A DNA stretch of 13,212 nt from the NCBI GenBank assembly GCA_900769705.1, contig CAAGHP010000010.1, positions 1 to 13,212 on the forward strand. Direction: 5' to 3'. The notes beneath the pieces are model-generated. The model was not told the DNA's origin. It saw only the letters and a list, made by a program, of their open reading frames with translations, and searched no databases. The stretch comes from Alphaproteobacteria bacterium. Its GTDB lineage: Bacteria; Pseudomonadota; Alphaproteobacteria; RF32; CAG-239. Positions 6,943 to 12,066 of the stretch are shown piece by piece; position 1 is the first letter of the stretch; every line of letters begins with the position of its first letter. A program made the position numbers and the translations under genes.

Positions 6943-7590
6943 ATGAAAAAACTGCTACTTATATCGCTTTGTTTATTAAGCGCCTGCGCACAAGATCCGT
7001 ATAAACTGCAAATCAGCAACACTCTGGCCGACAGCCATGGACAAAGCATATATTTTCGCAGCAGCCTGCGCAGCTCATACGCCGGACAAATCCGCCGCGT
7101 ACTAAGCAAAAAATTCGGCGAAATCGGAATGAAAACTGCCGCTTCGGCGGAAACTGCCGATTTTATCGCTATTTTTGATATTGAAACATTTTATAAACAA
7201 AACGGCAAATATAAAGATGCCTCCTACGCCAACAATTCTACAGGCGTTTTATTCAGCAGCGATGAAAACGCTTCTTCGCAATATTTTTCAGGAAACGCCA
7301 ATATTCAGACCAACCGCGATAAAACCTGCTTTACATTGAATATAGGGCGCAAAGATACCTCTCGTGTGGCTTACACTTCTACTTTTTGCGCGGACACCAC
7401 TTATGAAACCGAAGACTTTCTGCCGCTGGTTTTAGATGTTTACGGCAAATACGGCAACTACACCACAGCCAATGTCGGCGTGCAATGCATGATTTCCCCG
7501 GAAGGCGACGTGTCCTGCAATCCGGTGCATGACCGCCAGCAGGCGTTTATAAATTCGCTGTGGATAGACCGTCAAATCAGCGATAACTAA
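6943..7590 (+). CDS. Small lipoprotein of unknown function
   Basis: 215 residues. The signal peptide MKKLLLISLCLLSAC ends in a lipobox (LSAC, lipidated Cys15), so the protein should be anchored to the envelope. The start has GAGGAA six bases upstream. The mature part begins with YKLQISNTLADSHGQSIYFRSSLRSS and has an SYAGQIRRVLSKKFGEIGMKTAASAETADFIAIFDIETF segment. This reads like the alpha/beta pattern of small outer-membrane lipoproteins in which a paralogue-specific beta-rich half follows. It ends with NSLWIDRQISDN. No family can be named safely. The upstream leader holds a 12-base tandem repeat (AAAAAATAACGA, around 6908-6932). It converges with the SHOCT membrane protein, sharing four bases at the stops. 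Confidence 0.75.
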   Translation: MKKLLLISLCLLSACAQDPYKLQISNTLADSHGQSIYFRSSLRSSYAGQIRRVLSKKFGEIGMKTAASAETADFIAIFDIETFYKQNGKYKDASYANNSTGVLFSSDENASSQYFSGNANIQTNRDKTCFTLNIGRKDTSRVAYTSTFCADTTYETEDFLPLVLDVYGKYGNYTTANVGVQCMISPEGDVSCNPVHDRQQAFINSLWIDRQISDN

Positions 7591-7979
7591 ATTTTAAGCA
7601 GACGTTTTTTTGCCGCCTTATATTCTTCATCATCAAGCAAGCCATCGGCTTTGAGCTGAGCTAATTTCAGCAGCTGTTCAATTTCGGTATGCGGCAGCGG
7701 CAGCCAGCGGCGCAGCAGCAATGTATATGTACCGAAAATAAAAATATAAAAGCAAAAGAAGGCAATCACGTCCAGCCATAAGCTGAAACCGCACAGCGAT
7801 ATTAAAACATATTCGCATAACGCAGCCAATACAAACATGGTGGCATGTAGCGGGTGCAATATCATCAGCACCAATGCCCACAGCGCCAGCATAACCGTTG
7901 CCAACAGCAGTGACACCGTAACACCCAAAACACCGCCGCCCAGCGATAAAAATGAAAATGATGACAATAAGCTTCCCAT
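7587..7979 (-). CDS. Small membrane protein with C-terminal SHOCT domain
   Basis: 130 residues starting at MGSLLSSFSF, chosen because AAGGGAG lies seven bases upstream; the longer open frame to 8249 has no such site and would run through the divergent promoter. Three hydrophobic segments (about residues 13-40, 43-66 and 68-89) are followed by IEQLLKLAQLKADGLLDDEEYKAAKKRLL. This last part matches the SHOCT short C-terminal domain (L..L..L...G.lt.eEf...K..LL), thought to mediate protein-protein contacts on the cytoplasmic side. Specific role unknown. It is divergent from the 8118 gene across a 138-bp gap. Confidence 0.78.
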   Translation of the reverse strand: MGSLLSSFSFLSLGGGVLGVTVSLLLATVMLALWALVLMILHPLHATMFVLAALCEYVLISLCGFSLWLDVIAFFCFYIFIFGTYTLLLRRWLPLPHTEIEQLLKLAQLKADGLLDDEEYKAAKKRLLKI

Positions 7980-8057
7980 AATTTCTCCCTTGTTGGCAGT
8001 CAGTTTAAGCCGCAGCGCAAAAAAAATCAACAAGAAAGCATAAAACTTAAATATTCC

Positions 8058-8086
8058 TTGACATTCATTGGCGCTCCGCCTACTTT
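8058..8086 (+). promoter_or_regulatory. Candidate promoter of the 8118-9093 operon
   Basis: A perfect -35 TTGACA (8058-8063) and TACTTT (8081-8086) are separated by 17 bases. A TTAA at 8047-8050 followed after seven bases by TTGA gives a near-match (7 of 8) to the CtrA box overlapping the -35. The only clear ORF downstream begins at 8118, preceded by GGGAGA. Confidence 0.5.
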
Positions 8087-8117
8087 TTATTATATAAATT
8101 TTGGGAGAAATAAAACC

Positions 8118-8720
8118 ATGAAAAAAGCAGAAAACGTAAAAGAATTTGTAGAAAGAATCGATGCCGGCAAAAAGGTAAACCCTAAGGATTTGTCTTCTGA
8201 CCAAGATTTGAGCATCGCCATTATGAACCTGATTTCTATTGAAGAACACTTGGTGTTTTCGGGGGCTAAAACCGGCAAAACTTCTTACTATGATTTAATA
8301 AAAGACATCCGCGAAACCCGCAAAAATTTGCTGCAGAAAATTATTCCGAGCTATGAAGGCGAAGTGTGGTGTATGTCAAAGCACCTGTTGGCAACCTCTA
8401 TGCGTTTGATGGAAGTCGGCACCAAACAGCAGACTTTAGGCCACGATGAAGAAGCCTACAAAATGTTCAACACCGCATATGATATGTATTGCCTGTTTTG
8501 GGGCTTAAACATGGGTATGATGGAAACCAAAGAGCTGAAATGGATTGAGCCGGATTTGGAAGAAGTCAAGAAAATCACTGCCAAAGCCGCAGAATTTTCT
8601 AAAGAAGAAATCAAAGAACCGGCGGAAAAAGCCGTTGAACCGGTTGAAACAGAGCCTAGTTCAGCTTTGGCAAAAATGAAAAAGTTTGTACGCAAAGCCG
8701 TTGATTGCTGCATTGAATAA
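8118..8720 (+). CDS. Conserved-looking helical cytoplasmic protein, unknown function
   Basis: 200 residues from MKKAENVKEF; GGGAGA lies nine bases upstream and a TTGACA promoter precedes it. There is no signal peptide or membrane segment. The first 150 residues look almost entirely alpha-helical (SIAIMNLISIEEHLVF, YYDLIKDIRETRKNLLQKI, AYKMFNTAYDMYCLFWGLN), like a helical bundle. The last 50 are a charged Glu/Lys/Pro linker (KEEIKEPAEKAVEPVETEP) ending in KMKKFVRKAVDCCIE, whose two adjacent cysteines close to the C-terminus are notable. I do not recognise the family. It is followed after 13 bases by a thioredoxin-fold lipoprotein and probably shares its transcript. Confidence 0.75.
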   Translation: MKKAENVKEFVERIDAGKKVNPKDLSSDQDLSIAIMNLISIEEHLVFSGAKTGKTSYYDLIKDIRETRKNLLQKIIPSYEGEVWCMSKHLLATSMRLMEVGTKQQTLGHDEEAYKMFNTAYDMYCLFWGLNMGMMETKELKWIEPDLEEVKKITAKAAEFSKEEIKEPAEKAVEPVETEPSSALAKMKKFVRKAVDCCIE

Positions 8721-8733
8721 GGATTTTTATAAA

Positions 8734-9093
8734 ATGAATAAATTATTTTCAGCTTTATTATGCGCTTTGGGATTGTTTGTGACAACCGCATGTTCCAATT
8801 CATCGACCGAGGAATTAAGCCAAGATAAGATTTACTTTTTTTATCAGACAACTTGCCCGCATTGCCATGATGCCGCAAAATATATCAAAGCCAACTACCC
8901 GACGCTCAAAATTACCAGTTTGGATATTAAGCTGCCGGGAAATATGAAACTTTTTGAAAAAGCGGTTAAAAAATATAACATTACCGGTCCGACCGGCACA
9001 CCGCTGTTTATTATGGGCAATAATTATCTGATGGGCTGGGGAAATTCCGAACAAGCTCGATTTGATTTGTATGTCAAGCCATATTTAGAATAA
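8734..9093 (+). CDS. Thioredoxin-fold lipoprotein with CPHC active site
   Basis: 119 residues starting at MNKLFSALLC; AAGGA ten bases upstream overlaps the previous stop. The signal peptide ends in VTTAC (lipidated Cys20). The mature domain has the DsbA-type redox motif C41-P-H-C44 after the beta strand KIYFFYQTT, and the typical cis-proline segment GTPLFIMG (Pro90). At under 100 mature residues it is a minimal thioredoxin/glutaredoxin fold without the DsbA helical insertion. It should act in the periplasm on disulfides, as an oxidase, isomerase or reductase. Dozens of cysteines in the secreted proteins encoded just downstream would be obvious clients, but that link is inferred. The transcript ends at a strong terminator. 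Confidence 0.82.
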   Translation: MNKLFSALLCALGLFVTTACSNSSTEELSQDKIYFFYQTTCPHCHDAAKYIKANYPTLKITSLDIKLPGNMKLFEKAVKKYNITGPTGTPLFIMGNNYLMGWGNSEQARFDLYVKPYLE

Positions 9094-9112
9094 TCAGTTC
9101 TCTCAAATTTTC

Positions 9113-9143
9113 AAAGCCCTGCGTAAACACAGGGCTTTTTTTA
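9113..9143 (+). terminator. Intrinsic terminator after the thioredoxin lipoprotein
   Basis: AAAGCCCTG (9113-9121) pairs with CAGGGCTTT (9130-9138) around an eight-base loop and runs into a T tract to 9142. It separates the conserved block from the cassette region. From 9144 to 9238 I see no gene. Confidence 0.88.
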
Positions 9144-9238
9144 TTCAATTTTTACACTCGTTTTTATATCAATATTCTACACCTTGAGCATAAGCAGATG
9201 CCTAACCTAATCAACAAAAATCCGCCGTTTTGTGCTAA

Positions 9239-10402
9239 ATTATCTCGCTGAGGAGTAGTGGCGGATATACATATACAACATTATCCGACTATGCAAATTC
9301 CGAATCTTGCGACCTCGGCTGCAACCAAGGCAAAAAATACCGCTGCAAATCCGACTACACCTACAGCAACGGCAAGTGTGTTCAACCAGAAACGTGTACA
9401 TACACATACTATAGGGCAGCAGCAGGATCTGATTCTGATGGCAAAGGTGGAGATTTGGATAAGAACTATGCATGTAAAATAGGCACAAAGTGTTATACCG
9501 GCCTGTCCAAAGTTGAATCTATTGCTATAGGAGGCGGCACACCTTCAGTTATGCCTATTTATGACAAAATCAGCAACAAATCTGCTTCTTGTGTTAGAAA
9601 TGGAACAACCTATTATGAAACATTGTGCACAGGTACGCCGGAAGAGCGGTGCCCATCAAGCAAAGCTTTTACACCGAACGGCTGTGTGAGCAGTGGTTAT
9701 CATTATGGATTCAGAGTAACAGGCACAAGATGGGGAACCTGTGGCTGTAATACGGCAAATGGTGAATATGACACTATAGATGCTTGTCGTAATAAAACAG
9801 GAACAGGTTGTGCATCTACAGGTGGTTGCTATCAAACCTGCAAATCACAAGGTTACTATTCAAGCAAAGAAGCTTGCTTAAATTCAGGTACTATAAACCC
9901 AGATGGAAGCAGTTACGGCTCTGTTACTTTACAGGGGACATGTTCACAATTGGAAGATTGTTACAAATTTAATGTAAAAGGCTTCTATATTCGTAATAAT
10001 AATAAAAGCACTGTATCTTGTTGTGATAATCATGGAAACTGTAAAACCGCCAATATTTCTGTTTATTTGCTACTTCAATCTAATAATAGATATGCAACAG
10101 ATATAAACGGAAAAGAGGTTCGCTCTATTGCCAAACCTGGCGGACAATATTCAGCCGACCGAGAATATTACCTTTGCGGGGCATATGATAACTACAACGT
10201 ACCAACTCAGGTCCGGTTTAATTTGGATGGCGTACAATTTGCCGGAGCGAATATTAACTTAAATAACGGTATGTATTATGCTGATGGTAGAGGAACTTGC
10301 AAAAAAATTTCTTTTACAAACGGCAAAGTTTATACAGTATTTTGGACTATCGAATCCAGTAGATTGTATAACGGTATATATTACACTTGTAAATTACAAT
10401 AA
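9239..10402 (+). CDS. Cys-rich cassette 1: open tail without a start codon
   Basis: The frame is open from just after a TAA (9236-9238) to the stop at 10400-10402. Its first recognisable part is the anchor peptide (GGYTYTTLSDYANSESC...YSNGKC, 9261-9381), followed by about 340 residues of unique tail rich in Cys, Gly, Asn and Tyr. There is no ATG, GTG or ribosome binding site ahead of the anchor; the first in-frame alternative start is a TTG at 9455 inside the tail. There is no signal peptide. The tail includes CXXXC-like pairs and a beta-rich end (KVYTVFWTIESSRLYNGIYYTCKLQ). It looks like a 3' gene fragment kept open as a donor for the full-length gene at the right edge; a decayed gene would show stops. 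The 3' flank matches that of cassette 3. Confidence 0.65.
   Translation: MISLRSSGGYTYTTLSDYANSESCDLGCNQGKKYRCKSDYTYSNGKCVQPETCTYTYYRAAAGSDSDGKGGDLDKNYACKIGTKCYTGLSKVESIAIGGGTPSVMPIYDKISNKSASCVRNGTTYYETLCTGTPEERCPSSKAFTPNGCVSSGYHYGFRVTGTRWGTCGCNTANGEYDTIDACRNKTGTGCASTGGCYQTCKSQGYYSSKEACLNSGTINPDGSSYGSVTLQGTCSQLEDCYKFNVKGFYIRNNNKSTVSCCDNHGNCKTANISVYLLLQSNNRYATDINGKEVRSIAKPGGQYSADREYYLCGAYDNYNVPTQVRFNLDGVQFAGANINLNNGMYYADGRGTCKKISFTNGKVYTVFWTIESSRLYNGIYYTCKLQ
9261..9381 (+). repeat. Anchor repeat, copy 1
   Basis: 121 bp matching 11217-11337 with only three differences that I count (N for D, K for T and D for G at protein level). It is in direct orientation to copy 2 and inverted to copy 3. The match starts sharply at GCGGATATAC; upstream sequence differs among copies. 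Confidence 0.92.
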
Positions 10403-10405
10403 TCC

Positions 10406-10433
10406 GATTATTTTATAAGGAGGTATATAAAAG
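10406..10433 (+). repeat. Shared 3' flank of cassette 1
   Basis: GATTATTT (10406-10413), AAGGAGGTATATAAA and GAAAGGCGG occur in the same order and spacing behind cassette 3 (minus strand, about 12060-12029). AAGGAGGT is a perfect Shine-Dalgarno sequence, but no start codon follows, so it is not an ordinary ribosome binding site. Confidence 0.8.
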
Positions 10434-10461
10434 AAAGGCGGAGGATAAAACCTCCGCTTTT
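10434..10461 (+). terminator. Terminator hairpin behind cassette 1
   Basis: GCGGAGG (10438-10444) pairs with CCTCCGC (10451-10457) around ATAAAA, with flanking A and T bases extending the stem and TTTT following. It also insulates the toxin promoter downstream. Confidence 0.75.
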
Positions 10462-10493
10462 CTGCTATAATAACATATAAAATAAAATTTGAC

Positions 10494-10522
10494 TTGACAT
10501 CTTGTAATCTATAGTTTACAAT
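10494..10522 (+). promoter_or_regulatory. Toxin-antitoxin promoter with palindromic operator
   Basis: TTGACA (10494-10499), 17 bases, then TACAAT (10517-10522) is nearly the sigma-70 consensus. Overlapping the spacer and -10 is a 20-bp palindrome at 10502-10521: TTGTAA, CTATAG and TTACAA separated by single T bases, so 18 of 20 positions are symmetric. This is the expected operator for the XRE antitoxin (autorepression), which would block the -10. Confidence 0.75.
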
Positions 10523-10546
10523 ACTATATAAAAAGAAAGGAGTGAT

Positions 10547-10840
10547 ATGTATAATATCATCAAAACAGAACGCTTTGAAAAATGGTTTAAGAGCCTCAAA
10601 GACCTCAATACCAGAGCGAAAATCGACGTAAGAATACGGCGAATGGAATTGGGTAATTTGGGAGATATAAAGCCTGTAGGCGAAGGTGTTTCAGAAGCCC
10701 GTATTCACTGTGGCGCCGGTTATCGTCTTTATTTTTATTTGCAAGGCGATATTGTTATTATTCTGCTTTGCGGGGGCGATAAATCCACCCAGCAGCAAGA
10801 TATAGAAATAGCAAAGGAGTTAAAAAAATGTCTGAAATAA
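10547..10840 (+). CDS. RelE/ParE superfamily toxin (HigB, phage Gp49-like)
   Basis: 97 residues with AAGGAG just upstream. The sequence (TERFEKWFKSLKDLNTRAKIDVRIRRMELGNLGD...VSEARIHCGAGYRLYFYLQGD...LLCGGDKSTQQQDIEIAKEL) matches the addiction-module killer family of RelE/ParE toxins in length and in its motifs: the G-D-x-K-P-V-G loop, the ARIHxGxGYRxYF strand and the C-terminal GGDKSTQ turn. Members usually act as ribosome-dependent mRNA endonucleases. The toxin gene comes first and overlaps the antitoxin by 13 bases, the typical higBA order. It lies between two Cys-rich cassettes, suggesting a stabilising role for this block. Confidence 0.9.
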   Translation: MYNIIKTERFEKWFKSLKDLNTRAKIDVRIRRMELGNLGDIKPVGEGVSEARIHCGAGYRLYFYLQGDIVIILLCGGDKSTQQQDIEIAKELKKCLK

Positions 10841-11145
10841 TTACTAAAGATGACTGCAAGTTAAGCAAATGGGACGTTGTTGACTATCTTGACAGCGATG
10901 AAGCTATAACGGCTTATTTAACAGCTGCCGCAGAAGAAAATGACCCTGAATTTATGGTAAAAGTCATAAACGATATAGCCAGAGCGCGCGGAATGAATGA
11001 ATTGGCAAAAAAAATGGGAGTTACTCGTGAAGGCTTGTATAAGTCTTTGAACGGCAGTACCAAACCTCGTTTTGAGACAATTTGCAAAGCCTTAAATGCT
11101 CTTGGATTTCAGCTCAGTATTAAAAGTCTAAACAGCGAAGCCTGA
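10828..11145 (+). CDS. XRE-family antitoxin (HigA-type addiction module antidote)
   Basis: 105 residues; AAGGAG lies eight bases upstream inside the toxin gene. The N-terminal part (DYLDSDEAITAYLTAAAEENDPEFMVKVINDIARARGM) is typical of the antidote family. It is followed by a helix-turn-helix, MNELAKKMGVTREGLYKSLNGSTKPRFETICKALNALGFQL, with the family's R/E-x-LYKSLN recognition helix. It should neutralise the preceding toxin and repress the promoter at the 10502-10521 palindrome. No terminator separates its stop from the anchor of cassette 2, so transcripts from this promoter probably run into that cassette. Confidence 0.92.
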   Translation: MSEIITKDDCKLSKWDVVDYLDSDEAITAYLTAAAEENDPEFMVKVINDIARARGMNELAKKMGVTREGLYKSLNGSTKPRFETICKALNALGFQLSIKSLNSEA

Positions 11146-11992
11146 GAATAAAAACAAGAAAAAAACGGCGCAAAATTTCATCTTTTTTCATCATTTAAAC
11201 GCGTCGAAAGACTGCAGCGGATATACATATACAACATTATCCGACTATGCAAATTCCGAATCTTGCGACCTCGGCTGCGACCAAGGCACAAAATACCGCT
11301 GCAAATCCGGCTACACCTACAGCAACGGCAAGTGTGTAATTGTACCAATAACAATTACCATAAACTATAGCTTAACTATAGGCTATTCTGGTGGTACTCC
11401 AGGTGCTGGAACAGGTTGGTTGGATATGGTGTTTAATGTATCATCAGCATCTGATGCAAAAGCTCACAATGTATTACTAACTTTTAATCCAATGGATGGA
11501 GCAGAGGTAACAAACTGCACTATTAGCTATCCATTGACTATTGGTAGTAATTCAAAAACAAAAGTTCAATGTGGGCAGCATTATTCAATGATGAATACTC
11601 CTGAATTAACAAATGTTATGATTGATAACACTAATGTTGTATCAGCTGTTCGCTTAGACCAATTAAGCAAAGTTTCTGTAAAAAATGACAAATATATTAT
11701 AAAATTTGTTAAAAAGACCAAATTATGCACTCCAACTTGTACCAGTGAGACAAATTGTCAATATGGTAGTAAGACAGAAAGTGATGGCTGTGGTGGAACT
11801 TGCACTGTATGTTATCCGGCTTGTAGACCAGGTTATTGGTATGGTAAATCTAATGCTAAATTAAATTGTTATGTCCGACCTATAACAGGATATCTAAAAC
11901 AAACAGGAAACCCTAATTGCTTAAAATGTATATGTAATGGTAGTCAACGAGATCCTGCAACAGGAATGCTAATGCGGTGTGCAAATATATGA
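11132..11992 (+). CDS. Cys-rich cassette 2: open tail without a start codon
   Basis: The frame is open from 11132 (after TAA at 11129-11131, inside the antitoxin gene but in another frame) to the stop at 11990-11992. It has no ATG, GTG or TTG before a TTG at 11420. It contains the anchor at 11217-11337 (SGYTYTTLSDYANSESC...YSNGKC), then a tail unlike the other two. That tail has a beta-rich, Thr/Asn/Ser-rich region with few cysteines (about residues 75-200), then a Cys-dense end (CTPTCTSETNCQYGSK...CGGTCTVCYPAC). There is no signal peptide. The anchor reads with CTC, GGC and CGC codons, whereas the tail is AT-rich. Read as a silent 3' cassette; readthrough from the toxin-antitoxin promoter may transcribe it, but no ribosome binding site is visible. 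Confidence 0.65.
   Translation, partial: TAKPENKNKKKTAQNFIFFHHLNASKDCSGYTYTTLSDYANSESCDLGCDQGTKYRCKSGYTYSNGKCVIVPITITINYSLTIGYSGGTPGAGTGWLDMVFNVSSASDAKAHNVLLTFNPMDGAEVTNCTISYPLTIGSNSKTKVQCGQHYSMMNTPELTNVMIDNTNVVSAVRLDQLSKVSVKNDKYIIKFVKKTKLCTPTCTSETNCQYGSKTESDGCGGTCTVCYPACRPGYWYGKSNAKLNCYVRPITGYLKQTGNPNCLKCICNGSQRDPATGMLMRCANI
11217..11337 (+). repeat. Anchor repeat, copy 2
   Basis: From TGCAGCG (11213) to AAGTG (11334) this differs from copy 3 (reverse complement of 12944-13065) at a single base (G or A after TGCAGCG). Near-identity at third codon positions shows recent copying or ongoing gene conversion rather than selection on protein alone. Confidence 0.93.
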
Positions 11993-12006
11993 GTTGATTT
12001 AATGTT

Positions 12007-12037
12007 GAAAGGCGGGGTGGATTTATCCCCGCCTTTC
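12007..12037. terminator. Bidirectional terminator between cassettes 2 and 3
   Basis: GAAAGGCGGGG (12007-12017) pairs perfectly with CCCCGCCTTTC (12027-12037) around a nine-base loop. T-rich sequence follows on the plus strand (TTTCTTTATAT). On the minus strand the same hairpin belongs to the 3' flank shared with cassette 1 (AAGGAGGTATATAAA at 12053-12039). It serves both convergent tails. Confidence 0.85.
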
Positions 12038-12066
12038 TTTATATACCTCCTTTGAAATAATCTCTG

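Noticed and set aside
7980..8249. N-terminal extension of the SHOCT membrane protein
   Set aside because: It would cross the divergent promoter and part of the 8118 gene; the strong AAGGGAG at the internal ATG decides for 7979.
9144..9238. tRNA or small RNA gene in the gap before cassette 1
   Set aside because: I found no cloverleaf-like pairing or promoter in this stretch.
9258..9482. GTG-started 74-residue frame with GAGGAG just upstream
   Set aside because: It is a +1 shadow of the anchor frame. Its low-complexity Thr/Ala/Pro sequence arises from reading the anchor out of frame, and the anchor is kept for the Cys-rich frame in the long gene.
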